Assembly (NCBI RefSeq): GCF_000720185.1
Contig: NZ_JOIY01000040.1
Location: 8,618 to 72,617 of the forward strand
From: Streptomyces sp. NRRL S-340
GTDB taxonomy: Bacteria > Actinomycetota > Actinomycetes > Streptomycetales > Streptomycetaceae
Direction: 5' to 3'
Length of the DNA stretch: 64,000 bases
Part shown: positions 51,358 through 60,931 of the stretch, one piece after another
Layout of the letters: each line of letters starts with the position of its first letter
How positions within the stretch are numbered: position 1 is the stretch's first letter
Made by a program: the position numbers and the translations under genes
The notes under the pieces: generated by a model
Databases searched by the model: none
What the model saw: only the letters and a program-made list of their open reading frames with translations
What the model was told of the DNA's origin: nothing

Positions 51358-52953
51358 ATGTCCGAGCCGGAAGAGCGCCAAGAGATCGACATCCACACCA
51401 CCGCGGGCAAACTCGCGGATCTCCAGCGGCGCATCGAGGAAGCGACGCACGCGGGTTCGGAGCGGGCCGTGGAGAAACAGCACGCCAAGGGCAAGCTGAC
51501 GGCCCGTGAGCGGATCGAACTCCTGCTGGACGAGGACTCGTTCGTGGAGCTGGACGAGTTCGCCCGGCACCGCTCCACGAACTTCGGCCTGGAGGCGAAC
51601 CGGCCCTACGGCGACGGTGTGGTCACCGGCTACGGCACGGTCGACGGCCGTCCGGTGGCCGTCTTCTCCCAGGACTTCACCGTCTTCGGCGGCGCGCTGG
51701 GCGAGACGTACGGGCAGAAGATCTGCAAGGTGATGGACTTCGCGCTGAAGACCGGCTGCCCGGTCATCGGCATCAACGACTCCGGCGGCGCCCGCATCCA
51801 GGAGGGCGTGGCCTCGCTCGGCGCGTACGGCGAGATCTTCCGCCGCAACACCCACGCCTCCGGTGTCGTCCCGCAGATCAGCCTGGTCGTCGGCCCGTGC
51901 GCGGGCGGCGCGGTGTACTCGCCCGCGATCACCGACTTCACGGTCATGGTCGACCAGACCAGCCACATGTTCATCACCGGCCCGGACGTGATCAAGACGG
52001 TGACCGGTGAGGACGTCGGCTTCGAGGAGCTGGGCGGCGCCCGCACCCACAACTCCGCCTCGGGCGTGGCCCACCACATGGCCGCCGACGAGAAGGACGC
52101 CGTCGAGTACGTCAAGCAGCTGCTGTCGTACCTGCCGTCCAACAACCTCTCCGAGCCGCCCGTCTTCCCCGAGCAGGCCGATCTGACGGTCAGCGACGAG
52201 GACCGCGAGCTGGACGTGATCGTCCCGGACTCGGCGAACCAGCCCTACGACATGCACACCGTCGTGGAACACGTCCTGGACGACGCCGAGTTCTTCGAGA
52301 CGCAGCCGCTGTTCGCCCCGAACATCCTTACCGGCTACGGCCGCGTCGAGGGGCACCCGGTGGGCATCGTCGCCAACCAGCCGATGCAGTTCGCCGGCTG
52401 CCTGGACATCGACGCCTCCGAGAAGGCCGCGCGTTTCGTGCGCACCTGCGACGCCTTCAACATCCCGGTGCTCACCTTCGTGGACGTGCCCGGGTTCCTG
52501 CCCGGTGTCGGCCAGGAGCACGAGGGCATCATCCGCCGCGGCGCCAAGCTGATCTTCGCCTACGCCGAGGCGACGGTCCCGCTGATCACGGTCATCACCC
52601 GCAAGGCCTTCGGCGGCGCCTACGACGTGATGGGCTCCAAGCACCTGGGCGCCGACCTGAACCTGGCCTGGCCCACCGCCCAGATCGCCGTCATGGGCGC
52701 CCAGGGCGCGGTCAACATCCTGCACCGCCGCACCATCGCAGACGCCGGTGACGACGCCGACGCCACCCGCGCCCGCCTGATCCAGGAGTACGAGGACGCG
52801 CTGCTCAACCCCTACGTCGCCGCCGAACGCGGTTACGTGGACGCCGTGATCATGCCGTCCGACACCCGGGCCCACATCGTCCGCGGCCTGCGTCAACTGC
52901 GCACCAAGCGGGAATCCCTGCCTCCGAAGAAGCACGGCAACATCCCCCTCTGA
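51358..52953 (+). CDS. pccB: propionyl-CoA carboxylase beta chain (carboxyltransferase)
   Basis: 531 residues. It transfers CO2 from carboxybiotin to propionyl-CoA, giving methylmalonyl-CoA. Crotonase-fold halves carry [12 protein letters not shown] and the second oxyanion region [20 protein letters not shown]. Asp423 in [10 protein letters not shown] corresponds to the residue known to set propionyl- rather than acetyl-only preference in the S. coelicolor enzyme. ATG at 51358 matches the known N-terminus [19 protein letters not shown], with GGGAG upstream. Followed closely by pccE, forming an operon. Confidence 0.95.
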   Translation: MSEPEERQEIDIHTTAGKLADLQRRIEEATHAGSERAVEKQHAKGKLTARERIELLLDEDSFVELDEFARHRSTNFGLEANRPYGDGVVTGYGTVDGRPVAVFSQDFTVFGGALGETYGQKICKVMDFALKTGCPVIGINDSGGARIQEGVASLGAYGEIFRRNTHASGVVPQISLVVGPCAGGAVYSPAITDFTVMVDQTSHMFITGPDVIKTVTGEDVGFEELGGARTHNSASGVAHHMAADEKDAVEYVKQLLSYLPSNNLSEPPVFPEQADLTVSDEDRELDVIVPDSANQPYDMHTVVEHVLDDAEFFETQPLFAPNILTGYGRVEGHPVGIVANQPMQFAGCLDIDASEKAARFVRTCDAFNIPVLTFVDVPGFLPGVGQEHEGIIRRGAKLIFAYAEATVPLITVITRKAFGGAYDVMGSKHLGADLNLAWPTAQIAVMGAQGAVNILHRRTIADAGDDADATRARLIQEYEDALLNPYVAAERGYVDAVIMPSDTRAHIVRGLRQLRTKRESLPPKKHGNIPL

Positions 52954-52971
52954 GCCCTGTAAGGAGCCGCT

Positions 52972-53181
52972 GTGACCATCAAGGTCCTACGAGGCAACCC
53001 CACCCCGGAGGAGCTGGCCGCCGCACTGGCGGTGGTCCGGGCGCGCGCCGCGGCGGCGGCCGTCCAGCCGTCCGGCGCGCCCGGCCCCCGGGACTCCTGG
53101 GCCGACCCGTCCCGCATCGCAGCCCGCCGCAGCCCCCGTCCGGGCCCGGCGGCCTGGACACGGACGTACTGGCCCGGCTGA
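52972..53181 (+). CDS. pccE: propionyl-CoA carboxylase epsilon subunit
   Basis: 69 residues. Small epsilon subunit that strengthens assembly of the alpha/beta carboxylase in actinobacteria. The N-terminal NPTPEELAAALAVVRARAAA helix is typical; the rest is Pro/Ala-rich. GTG at 52972 follows AAGGAG and lies 18 nt after pccB, so the two are co-transcribed. Confidence 0.9.
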   Translation: MTIKVLRGNPTPEELAAALAVVRARAAAAAVQPSGAPGPRDSWADPSRIAARRSPRPGPAAWTRTYWPG

Positions 53182-53285
53182 CCGCGCGGCGCGGCCCGCC
53201 CGCGGGCACCGCGCGGGCCGGGCCGGCACCAACTTGAGTACGCGTACTCAGGCGCCGGCCCCGCCCCCGGCCGGACCATCGAGGA

Positions 53286-53414
53286 ATGCTGTGGTCCGAC
53301 CCCGAGAACGAGCCTCCGAAGGAACTGCGCGACATGCAGGCGATGTTGCGGCGGCTCGGTGTTCTCATGGCGCTGGCCATGGTGGTGGCGATGTTCGCGA
53401 TCGGGCTGAGGTGA
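53286..53414 (+). CDS. 42-residue membrane microprotein
   Basis: Short ORF between pccE and maf. Acidic head ([20 protein letters not shown]) followed by a hydrophobic helix ([18 protein letters not shown]). GAGGA touches the start codon, so translation initiation is uncertain; CTG at 53289 is an alternative. The position inside the carboxylase block and the clean hydrophobic helix argue for a real small protein, not proof. Confidence 0.6.
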   Translation: MLWSDPENEPPKELRDMQAMLRRLGVLMALAMVVAMFAIGLR

Positions 53415-53448
53415 GCGCGACCGCGGGCCCCGCCGATACCCTGACCGC

Positions 53449-54072
53449 ATGACTGACCAGCCGCGCCGCCGACTCGTGCTCGCCTCCCAGTCCCCCGCCC
53501 GGCTCGGGCTGCTCCGGCAGGCCGGGCTGGACCCGGAGGTGATCGTGAGCGGGGTCGACGAGGACGCGATCACCGCCCCCACCCCCGCCGAGCTGGCGCT
53601 GGCCCTCGCCGAGGCGAAGGCCTCCGTGGTGGCGGCCCGCCCGGAGGTCAAGGGCGCCCTGGTGATCGGCTGCGACTCGGTGCTCGACCTCGACGGCCGG
53701 GCGCTCGGCAAGCCCGCCGACGCGGAGGAGGCCGTCGCCCGCTGGAAGGCGATGCGCGGCCGGGCCGGCACCCTCCAGACCGGGCACTGCGTCTGGGACA
53801 CGGCGACCGGCCGCCACACCTCGGCCACCGCCTCCACCGTGGTCCGCTTCGGGGAGCCGACGGACGAGGAGGTCGCCGCGTACGTCGCCTCCGGCGAGCC
53901 CCTCCACGTGGCCGGCGCCTTCACCCTGGACGGCCGCTCGGCCCCGTTCATCGACGGCATCGACGGCGACCACGGCAACGTCATCGGCCTCAGCCTGCCC
54001 CTGGTGCGGCGGCTGCTGGCGGAACTGGGCGTGGGCATCACCGCGTTGTGGGCGCCGCCCCGGGAGAGCTGA
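53449..54072 (+). CDS. maf: Maf-like nucleotide pyrophosphatase
   Basis: 207 residues. House-cleaning nucleotide pyrophosphatase: phosphate-binding loop [11 protein letters not shown] and [31 protein letters not shown] near the end. It removes non-canonical dTTP/UTP-like nucleotides. ATG at 53449 lies 6 nt after TACCCT, so it is leaderless. Confidence 0.88.
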   Translation: MTDQPRRRLVLASQSPARLGLLRQAGLDPEVIVSGVDEDAITAPTPAELALALAEAKASVVAARPEVKGALVIGCDSVLDLDGRALGKPADAEEAVARWKAMRGRAGTLQTGHCVWDTATGRHTSATASTVVRFGEPTDEEVAAYVASGEPLHVAGAFTLDGRSAPFIDGIDGDHGNVIGLSLPLVRRLLAELGVGITALWAPPRES

Positions 54073-54081
54073 GCAGGCCGC

Positions 54082-54594
54082 TCAGGGGGCCGTGGGCCCG
54101 GCCCCGGGAGCCGCCGGAGCGGAGCCGTGCGGGCCGCCCACGGGGCCGCTCGCCGGCGCGTCCGGCCGCGGCCCGGGCCGCTCCTCCTCCGCCTCCCCCT
54201 GGTCGTAGGTCATCAGGAGCAGCACGATCAGTGCCAGTACGACGATCATGGACAGGAACGCCGTCCAGCCCAGCAGACCCCACGCGAAGGCGCCCAGCAG
54301 CGCGTGCACCACGGCCGCGCTGATCAGCAGCACCCGCCCGAACCCGGCCGGGCGGCGGCCGCGCACGGCGACGAGCAGGGCGACCAGGGCGCACAGGGCG
54401 AGGTAGAGGCCGAAGACCACTCCGCCGATCTTCGAGGACGTCGACATCACGTTCGAGTCCAGACCGGCCAGGGACATCCGCTGCCGGTGGACGACCTCAC
54501 CGAGGAGCCAGTTCACCGCCGCGAAGCCGAGCGCCTCCGCGAAGAGCACGACCGCCACGACCCATGCCACCGGTCTGCGCACCACCGGTTCCAC
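54082..54594 (-). CDS. conserved membrane protein, four TM helices
   Basis: 170 residues. Four hydrophobic segments (~8-28, 57-77, 87-103, 110-130), then a charged, Pro/Gly-rich cytoplasmic tail. No catalytic motif. GTG at 54594 with CGGAAG upstream. Convergent with maf, function unknown. Confidence 0.75.
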   Translation of the reverse strand: MEPVVRRPVAWVVAVVLFAEALGFAAVNWLLGEVVHRQRMSLAGLDSNVMSTSSKIGGVVFGLYLALCALVALLVAVRGRRPAGFGRVLLISAAVVHALLGAFAWGLLGWTAFLSMIVVLALIVLLLMTYDQGEAEEERPGPRPDAPASGPVGGPHGSAPAAPGAGPTAP

Positions 54595-54958
54595 CCACTT
54601 CCGACCGCCGCTCCACCCGGAGCCCTGTTACCGCCAGTACCGTCAGACAGCGCGAACGCTACTAACGGGTAAACCTGGGGACAAGGGTTCTGCCGAGGGC
54701 AAAGATTCATTGGGCCATTCGTAGGGACTCCACAAAGAAACGAAGTGGGCCGCAGCACGCTCTCACAGAGACCTTGACCACACCGTGGGGCTAGGGTTTT
54801 CCGCAGGAGCCCTGCGTACCGAGGTGCGACTAGGGCTTTCGCGGGTCGAGCGAGCCTCGAATCACGCTCCGTGTGGGCAAGCTCACCATTGGGGACGGGT
54901 CGAAGTGCCGTGTCGGCAGTCCCTAAACTCGGCTTGTTTCAAGGAGGGAGCCTCAATC
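54595..54958. other. 364-nt region upstream of accA2
   Basis: No gene supported. It contains two similar boxes, CTAGGGTTTTC near 54791 and CTAGGGCTTTC near 54830, that could be promoter -10 elements or repeats. The ribosome site AAGGAGGGAG lies before the GTG start. Confidence 0.55.
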
Positions 54959-56731
54959 GTGCGCAAGGTGCTCATCGCCAACCGTGGCGAAATCGCTGTC
55001 CGCGTGGCCCGGGCCTGCCGGGACGCCGGAATCGCGAGCGTGGCCGTCTACGCGGACCCGGACCGGGACGCTCTGCATGTCCGCGCCGCTGACGAGGCGT
55101 TCGCCCTGGGCGGTGACACCCCCGCCACCAGCTACCTGGACATCGACAAGGTCCTCAAGGCAGCCAAGGAGTCCGGCGCGGACGCCGTCCACCCCGGCTA
55201 CGGCTTCCTCTCGGAGAACGCCGAGTTCGCCCAGGCCGTACTGGACGCCGACCTGATCTGGATCGGCCCGCCGCCGCACGCCATCCGCGACCTCGGTGAC
55301 AAGGTCGCCGCCCGGCACATCGCCCAGCGCGCCGGCGCTCCCCTGGTCGCCGGCACCTCCGACCCGGTCTCCGGCGCCGACGAGGTCGTGGCCTTCGCCG
55401 AGGAGCACGGCCTGCCGATCGCCATCAAGGCGGCCTTCGGCGGCGGCGGCCGCGGCCTCAAGGTCGCCCGCACCCTCGAAGAGGTCCCCGAGCTGTACGA
55501 CTCGGCGGTCCGCGAGGCGGTGGCCGCCTTCGGCCGCGGCGAGTGCTTCGTCGAGCGGTACCTCGACCGTCCGCGCCACGTCGAGACCCAGTGCCTGGCC
55601 GACAAGCACGGCAACGTCGTGGTGGTCTCCACCCGCGACTGCTCCCTGCAGCGCCGCCACCAGAAGCTGGTGGAGGAGGCCCCGGCGCCGTTCCTGAGCG
55701 AGGCCCAGGTCGCCGAGCTGTACCGCGCCTCCAAGGCCATCCTCAAGGAGGCCGGCTACGAAGGCGCCGGTACCTGCGAGTTCCTCGTCGGCCAGGACGG
55801 GACGATCTCCTTCCTGGAGGTCAACACGCGCCTCCAGGTCGAGCACCCGGTCACCGAGGAGGTCGCCGGCATCGACCTGGTCCGCGAGATGTTCCGCATC
55901 GCCGACGGCGAGGAACTGGGCTACGACGACCCGCAGCTGCGCGGCCACTCCTTCGAGTTCCGCATCAACGGCGAGGACCCGGGCCGCAACTTCCTGCCCG
56001 CCCCCGGCACCGTCACCCGCTTCGACGCCCCCACGGGCCCCGGTGTCCGCCTCGACGCCGGTGTCGAGGCCGGCAGCGTGATCGGCCCGGCCTGGGACTC
56101 CCTGCTGGCCAAGCTGATCGTCACCGGGCGCACCCGCAAGGAGGCCCTGGAGCGCGCCTCCCGCGCCCTGGAGGAGTTCCAGGTCGAGGGCATGGCCACC
56201 GCGATCCCGTTCCACCGCAAGGTCGTCACCGACCCGGCCTTCGCCCCGGAACTGACCGGCTCCGAGGACCCCTTCACGGTCCACACCCGCTGGATCGAGA
56301 CCGAGTTCACCAACGACATCAAGCCCTTCACCGCTGCGGCCGACACGGACGCCGACGAGGAGTCCGGCCGCGAGACGGTCGTCGTCGAGGTCGGCGGCAA
56401 GCGCCTGGAGGTCTCCCTGCCCTCCTCCCTCGGCATGAGCCTGGCCCGCACCGGCCTGGCCGCGGGCGCCAAGCCCAAGCGCCGCGCGGCGAAGAAGTCC
56501 GGGCCCGTCGCCTCCGGTGACACGCTCGCCTCCCCGATGCAGGGCACGATCGTCAAGATCGCCGTGGAGGAGGGTCAGGAGGTCAAGGAGGGCGACCTGA
56601 TCGTCGTCCTGGAAGCCATGAAGATGGAGCAGCCCCTCAACGCCCACAAGAACGGCACCGTCAAGGGACTCACCGCCGAGGTCGGCGCCTCCCTCACCTC
56701 CGGCGCCGCGATCTGCGAGATCAAGGACTGA
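54959..56731 (+). CDS. accA2: acetyl/propionyl-CoA carboxylase alpha chain (biotin carboxylase + BCCP)
   Basis: 590 residues. Biotin carboxylase domain (~1-450) with GGGGRGL and [23 protein letters not shown]; a C-terminal biotinyl domain carries EAMKMEQ with Lys ~555. It carboxylates its own biotin with ATP and bicarbonate, then serves PccB or AccB. GTG at 54959 follows AAGGAGGGAG. The gene faces the same direction as pccB and maf. Confidence 0.96.
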   Translation: MRKVLIANRGEIAVRVARACRDAGIASVAVYADPDRDALHVRAADEAFALGGDTPATSYLDIDKVLKAAKESGADAVHPGYGFLSENAEFAQAVLDADLIWIGPPPHAIRDLGDKVAARHIAQRAGAPLVAGTSDPVSGADEVVAFAEEHGLPIAIKAAFGGGGRGLKVARTLEEVPELYDSAVREAVAAFGRGECFVERYLDRPRHVETQCLADKHGNVVVVSTRDCSLQRRHQKLVEEAPAPFLSEAQVAELYRASKAILKEAGYEGAGTCEFLVGQDGTISFLEVNTRLQVEHPVTEEVAGIDLVREMFRIADGEELGYDDPQLRGHSFEFRINGEDPGRNFLPAPGTVTRFDAPTGPGVRLDAGVEAGSVIGPAWDSLLAKLIVTGRTRKEALERASRALEEFQVEGMATAIPFHRKVVTDPAFAPELTGSEDPFTVHTRWIETEFTNDIKPFTAAADTDADEESGRETVVVEVGGKRLEVSLPSSLGMSLARTGLAAGAKPKRRAAKKSGPVASGDTLASPMQGTIVKIAVEEGQEVKEGDLIVVLEAMKMEQPLNAHKNGTVKGLTAEVGASLTSGAAICEIKD

Positions 56732-56745
56732 CACCCGCGGCACAC

Positions 56746-56792
56746 GACAGGCGCCCGGCGGCCCGCGACGAGCGGGTGGCCGGGCGCCTGTC
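56746..56792 (+). terminator. accA2 terminator
   Basis: 14-bp outer stem (56746-56759 with 56779-56792) and a 5-bp inner stem, 15 nt after the stop. Bidirectional with the DeoR gene end. Confidence 0.8.
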
Positions 56793-56850
56793 CCATGAGG
56801 GGCCGCCCGGGGCCGGTCAGTGCCTCACGGCCTCCGGCCCCGGCGGGCGC

Positions 56851-57819
56851 TCACCGGCGCCGCAGGTCCGCGACCCGGGCCGCCCGCTCGGCACCCGCCG
56901 ACTGGTCCTGGCCGCCCAGTCCCGTGGCGCGCAGGGTGGCGGCCGGACCCGTGACCTGGCCGCGGCGCGGGCCGGGCAGCGGGACGTCCCGGCGGCGCTC
57001 GCCGCGGGCCGGGGCCTGCTCGCCCACGGGGTTTCCCGCAGGCCCTGCCACGGCGATCTGCACGCCCTGATCGGCCAGGGCCTGCAGTTCGGTGCCCGCG
57101 CGGTCGTCGTGGGCGGGCGGCTCGTCCGTCACCAGGCGGGTGATGAACTCGGTCGGGACGGTCTGGAACATGGTGTCCGCGCCCAGCTTGGTGTGGTCGG
57201 CGAGGACGACGACCTCCGCGGCGGCCTGGACGAGGGCGCGGTCGACGGAGGCCGACAGCATGTTGGAGGTGGACAGCCCGCGTTCGGCGGTCAGCCCGCT
57301 CCCCGACAGGAACGCCCTGGACACCCGCAGCCCCTGCAGCGACTGCTCGGCACCCGACCCGACGAGGGCGTAGTTGGAGCCGCGCAGCGTGCCGCCGGTC
57401 ATCACGACCTCCACGCGGTTGGCGTGGGCGAGGGCCTGGGCGACCAGCAGCGAGTTGGTGACCACGGTCAGCCCGGGGATCCGGGCGAGCCGGCGGGCCA
57501 GCTCCTGGGTGGTCGTACCGGCCCCGACGACGATGGCCTCGCCTTCTTCGACGAGACCCGCGGCGAGGTCGGCGATGGCCGTCTTCTCCGCGGTCGCGAG
57601 GTGCGACTTCTGCGGGAAGCCGGACTCGCGGGTGAACCCGCCCGGCAGTACCGCACCGCCGTGCCGGCGGTCGAGGAGTCCTTCCGCCTCCAGTGCCCGC
57701 ACGTCCCGCCGTACGGTCACTTCGGAGGTCTGGACGACACGGGCGAGTTCACGGAGCGACACCGCACCGTTCGCTCGCACCATTTCGAGGATGAGTTGGC
57801 GACGTTCAGCAGCGAACAC
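56851..57819 (-). CDS. DeoR/GlpR-family transcriptional regulator
   Basis: 322 residues. N-terminal winged helix-turn-helix (AVSLRELARVVQTSEVTVRRDVRALEAEGLLDRRHGGAV) and a DeoR C-terminal sugar-phosphate sensor (AGTTTQELARRL, TGGTLRGSN). The C-terminus extends ~65 residues beyond the usual end with an Arg/Pro-rich tail. GTG at 57819 lies 7 nt after TACTGT, so it is probably leaderless. A palindrome CTGCTTTCAGCAG (57847-57859) upstream could be its own operator. Confidence 0.85.
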   Translation of the reverse strand: MFAAERRQLILEMVRANGAVSLRELARVVQTSEVTVRRDVRALEAEGLLDRRHGGAVLPGGFTRESGFPQKSHLATAEKTAIADLAAGLVEEGEAIVVGAGTTTQELARRLARIPGLTVVTNSLLVAQALAHANRVEVVMTGGTLRGSNYALVGSGAEQSLQGLRVSRAFLSGSGLTAERGLSTSNMLSASVDRALVQAAAEVVVLADHTKLGADTMFQTVPTEFITRLVTDEPPAHDDRAGTELQALADQGVQIAVAGPAGNPVGEQAPARGERRRDVPLPGPRRGQVTGPAATLRATGLGGQDQSAGAERAARVADLRRR

Positions 57820-57846
57820 GAAACTGACAGTAACCCCAGCGACCGT

Positions 57847-57859
57847 CTGCTTTCAGCAG
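57847..57859. promoter_or_regulatory. palindrome upstream of the DeoR gene
   Basis: CTGCT-TTC-AGCAG, perfect 5-bp arms, at about -40 relative to the putative leaderless start. Possible autoregulatory site. Confidence 0.45.
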
Positions 57860-58010
57860 TTTGCACCGAATAACAGAAGTTGTTCGCAAGGTGGCAGGGG
57901 GAGTGGTATAAGCCGTAGTCCATCCGCCTATGCCGCGCGCATGGTCCGCAACTCCCCGTACAGGGCGGGGAGTCGGATCCGGCCGCAGCCCGGAGCCCTC
58001 CCCGCCGCCC

Positions 58011-59459
58011 TCACGCCTCGCCGGCCGACTTGCGCCCGTGCAGCTGCCGGGCCACCTCGGCGATCGACCCCGACAGAGAGGGGTACACGGTGAAGGCGTT
58101 CGCGATCTGTTCGACCGTCAGGTTGTTGTCGACGGCGATCGAGATGGGGTGGATCAGTTCCGAGGCGCGCGGCGCCACGACCACACCGCCGACCACGATG
58201 CCCGTACCGGGACGGCAGAAGATCTTGACGAAGCCGTCCCGGATGCCCTGCATCTTGGCGCGCGGGTTGCGCAGCAGGGGCAGCTTCACACAGCGGGCGT
58301 CGATCTTGCCGGCGTCCACGTCGGCCTGGCTGTAGCCGACGGTGGCGATCTCGGGGTCGGTGAAGACGTTGGAGGAGACGGTCTTCAGGTTCAGCGGGGC
58401 CACCGCGTCGCCGAGGAAGTGGTACATGGCGATACGTCCCTGCATCGCCGCCACCGACGCCAGCGCGAAGACACCGGTCACGTCACCGGCCGCGTAGACG
58501 CCCGGAGCCGTCGTCCGCGACACCTTGTCCGTCCAGATGTGCCCGGAGTCGCGCAGCCTGACGCCGGCCTCCTCCAGACCGAGCCCCGCGCTGTTGGGGA
58601 TGGCGCCGACGGCCATCAGGCAGTGGGAACCGGTGATGACCCGGCCGTCGGCCAGCGTCACCTCCACCCGGTCCCCGACCCGCTTGGCCGCGGCGGCGCG
58701 CGAGCGGGCCATGACGTTCATGCCGCGGCGCCGGAAGACGTCCTCCAGGACGGCCGCCGCGTCCGGGTCCTCGCCGGGCAGCACGCGGTCGCGGGAGGAC
58801 ACCAGCGTGACCTTGGACCCCAGTGCCTGGTAGGCGCCCGCGAACTCGGCGCCGGTGACGCCCGAGCCCACCACGATGAGTTCCTCGGGCAGCTCGGTGA
58901 GGTCGTAGACCTGGGTCCAGTTGAGGATGCGCTCGCCGTCGGGCTGCGCGTCGGGCACCTCGCGGGGGTGGCCGCCGGTCGCGATCAGCACCGCGTCCGC
59001 GGTGAGCGTCTCCTCGCTGCCGTCGGCCGTGGTGACGACGACCTTGCGCGACCCGTCCAGGGCCTGCATGCCCTCGAGCCGTCCGCGGCCGCGCATGACC
59101 CGGGCGCCCGCGCGCGTCACGGACGCGGTGATGTCGTGCGACTGGGCGAGCGCGAGCCGCTTGACCCTCCGGTTGACCTTCCCCAGGTCGACCCCGACGA
59201 CCCGGGCGGCCTGCTCCAGCGGCGGGGTGTCGTCGGCCACGATGATCCCCAGCTCCTCGTACGAGGAGTCGAAGGTGGTCATCACCTCGGCCGTGGCGAT
59301 CAGGGTCTTCGACGGCACGCAGTCGGTCAGCACCGACGCTCCGCCCAGACCGTCGCAGTCGACGACGGTCACCTCCGCGCCGAGCTGAGCGGCCACCAGC
59401 GCCGCTTCGTATCCGCCGGGTCCGCCACCGATGATCACGATCCGAGTCACGTACTCCAT
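58011..59459 (-). CDS. LpdA-type NAD(P)H quinone reductase (flavoprotein disulfide reductase)
   Basis: 482 residues. FAD motif IGGGPGGYEAAL, NAD motif VVGSGVTGAEFAGAY. The disulfide pair normally written CxxxxC is reduced to one Cys in GGASVLTDCVPSKTL, and the C-terminal His-Glu catalytic pair is missing (AFTVYPSLSGSIAEV). This matches mycobacterial LpdA (Rv3303c-like) quinone reductases rather than lipoamide dehydrogenase. ATG at 59459 has GAGGAG 8-9 nt upstream. The annotation 'dihydrolipoyl dehydrogenase' would be misleading. Confidence 0.88.
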   Translation of the reverse strand: MEYVTRIVIIGGGPGGYEAALVAAQLGAEVTVVDCDGLGGASVLTDCVPSKTLIATAEVMTTFDSSYEELGIIVADDTPPLEQAARVVGVDLGKVNRRVKRLALAQSHDITASVTRAGARVMRGRGRLEGMQALDGSRKVVVTTADGSEETLTADAVLIATGGHPREVPDAQPDGERILNWTQVYDLTELPEELIVVGSGVTGAEFAGAYQALGSKVTLVSSRDRVLPGEDPDAAAVLEDVFRRRGMNVMARSRAAAAKRVGDRVEVTLADGRVITGSHCLMAVGAIPNSAGLGLEEAGVRLRDSGHIWTDKVSRTTAPGVYAAGDVTGVFALASVAAMQGRIAMYHFLGDAVAPLNLKTVSSNVFTDPEIATVGYSQADVDAGKIDARCVKLPLLRNPRAKMQGIRDGFVKIFCRPGTGIVVGGVVVAPRASELIHPISIAVDNNLTVEQIANAFTVYPSLSGSIAEVARQLHGRKSAGEA

Positions 59460-59564
59460 TGTCCCGCACTCCTCAAGATGCTCCTCCCCGGGGGCACCGC
59501 CGGGTGCGGGAGAGGGCTTCCGCCCCGGATGAGCCGCCCGCGCCGCTGCCGTACTCTTCGACGC

Positions 59565-60002
59565 ATGTCGCTCTACGCCGCGTACGCCGGCAATCTCGAC
59601 GCGCGGCTGATGTCCCGCCGCGCTCCGCACTCGCCGCTGCGCGCGACGGGCTGGCTGAACGGCTGGCGGCTGACCTTCGGCGGCGAGCATCTGGGCTGGG
59701 AGGGCGCCCTGGCGACCCTGGTCGAGGACCCGATCTCCCAGGTCTTCGTCGCGCTCTACGACATCGCCCCGATGGACGAGGAGTCCCTGGACCGCTGGGA
59801 GGGCGTCGGCATGGACATCTACCGGCGCACGCGTGTGCGCGTGCACACCCTGGAGGGTGAGGAGAAGGCCTGGGCGTACGTCCTCGACGCCTACGAGGGC
59901 GGTCTGCCCTCCGCCCGCTACCTGGGCGAGATCGCGGACGCGGCCGAGTCCGCCGGAGCCCCGCACGACTACGTGATGGAACTGCGCAAGCGCCCCTGCT
60001 GA
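59565..60002 (+). CDS. gamma-glutamylcyclotransferase-like protein
   Basis: 145 residues. The AIG2/GGCT fold with YAAYAGNLD (substrate loop YGSN-like), and [18 protein letters not shown] carrying the expected acidic residue. Probably releases 5-oxoproline from gamma-glutamyl compounds. TACTCT lies 7 nt before the ATG at 59565, so it is probably leaderless. Divergent from the quinone reductase. Confidence 0.82.
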   Translation: MSLYAAYAGNLDARLMSRRAPHSPLRATGWLNGWRLTFGGEHLGWEGALATLVEDPISQVFVALYDIAPMDEESLDRWEGVGMDIYRRTRVRVHTLEGEEKAWAYVLDAYEGGLPSARYLGEIADAAESAGAPHDYVMELRKRPC

Positions 60003-60018
60003 GGACGCCGGCACCGGG

Positions 60019-60040
60019 GCCTTGTCGGAAACGACAAGGC
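60019..60040 (+). terminator. hairpin after the cyclotransferase gene
   Basis: 9-bp stem with a GAAA (GNRA) tetraloop, 16 nt past the stop. It may terminate or stabilise the short transcript. Confidence 0.65.
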
Positions 60041-60069
60041 AACGATCCCGTTCCCGTGAGCTCCGTCAT

Positions 60070-60099
60070 CTACGCGCGTAGGCGAATTCCGGCTACCCT
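60070..60099 (+). promoter_or_regulatory. promoter of the nucleoside phosphorylase gene with palindrome
   Basis: TACCCT (60094-60099) sits 7 nt before the GTG start. The 12-bp palindrome CTACGCGCGTAG (60070-60081) covers the -35 position, so it may be an operator. Confidence 0.5.
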
Positions 60100-60106
60100 C
60101 GTCCGC

Positions 60107-60931
60107 GTGAACGCTTCTCTTCTTCCGGACGACATCCAGGGCGACCCCTACGCCGCCGCCGACGCCGCCGCCGCGCGCCTGCGGGAACTCACCGGCGCGG
60201 AGACCCACGACGTCGCCCTCGTGATGGGCTCCGGCTGGGCACCGGCCGTCGACGCCCTGGGCACCCCCGACGCCGAGTTCCAGGTCACCGAGCTGCCCGG
60301 CTTCCCGCCGCCGGCGGTCCAGGGTCACGGTGGCAGGATCCGCTCGTACAGCACGGGCTCCAAGCGGGCCCTGGTCTTCCTGGGCCGCACCCACTACTAC
60401 GAGGGTCACGGCGTGGCCGCCGTCGCCCACGGCGTGCGCACCGCCGTCGCGGCCGGCGTCAAGACGATGATCCTCACCAACGGCTGCGGCGGCCTGCGCG
60501 AAGGGATGCGCCCCGGCCAGCCGGTGCTGATCAGCGACCACATCAACCTGACCGCCACCTCCCCGATCGTCGGCGCCAACTTCGTCGACCTGACCGACCT
60601 GTACAGCCCGCGCCTGCGCGCCCTGTGCAAGGAGGTCGACCCCACCCTGGAGGAGGGCGTCTACGCCCAGTTCCCCGGCCCGCACTACGAGACGCCCGCC
60701 GAGATCCGCATGGCCCGCGTCATCGGCGCGGACCTGGTCGGCATGTCCACGGTCCTGGAGGCGATCGCCGCCCGCGAGGCCGGCGCCGAGGTCCTCGGCA
60801 TCTCCCTGGTGACCAACCTCGCCGCCGGCATGACGGGCGAACCCCTCAACCACGAGGAGGTCCTCCAGGCGGGCCGCGACAGCGCCACCCGCATGGGCTC
60901 CCTGCTGGCCCAGGTCCTGGACCGCCTGTAA
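60107..60931 (+). CDS. purine nucleoside phosphorylase
   Basis: 274 residues, trimeric PNP family. Phosphate-binding GSGWAPAV, then [19 protein letters not shown], and [14 protein letters not shown]. It phosphorolyses purine ribonucleosides to base and ribose-1-phosphate. The leaderless GTG start at 60107 is preferred over the upstream ATG at 60056 because of the TACCCT position. It is followed by a phosphohexomutase-family gene that could convert the ribose-1-phosphate. Confidence 0.9.
   Translation: MNASLLPDDIQGDPYAAADAAAARLRELTGAETHDVALVMGSGWAPAVDALGTPDAEFQVTELPGFPPPAVQGHGGRIRSYSTGSKRALVFLGRTHYYEGHGVAAVAHGVRTAVAAGVKTMILTNGCGGLREGMRPGQPVLISDHINLTATSPIVGANFVDLTDLYSPRLRALCKEVDPTLEEGVYAQFPGPHYETPAEIRMARVIGADLVGMSTVLEAIAAREAGAEVLGISLVTNLAAGMTGEPLNHEEVLQAGRDSATRMGSLLAQVLDRL

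Noticed and set aside
50353..52935. 860-residue form of the biotin ligase
   Set aside because: The first 563 codons are antisense to pccB; the family N-terminus and the TAGGGT box place the start at 51246.
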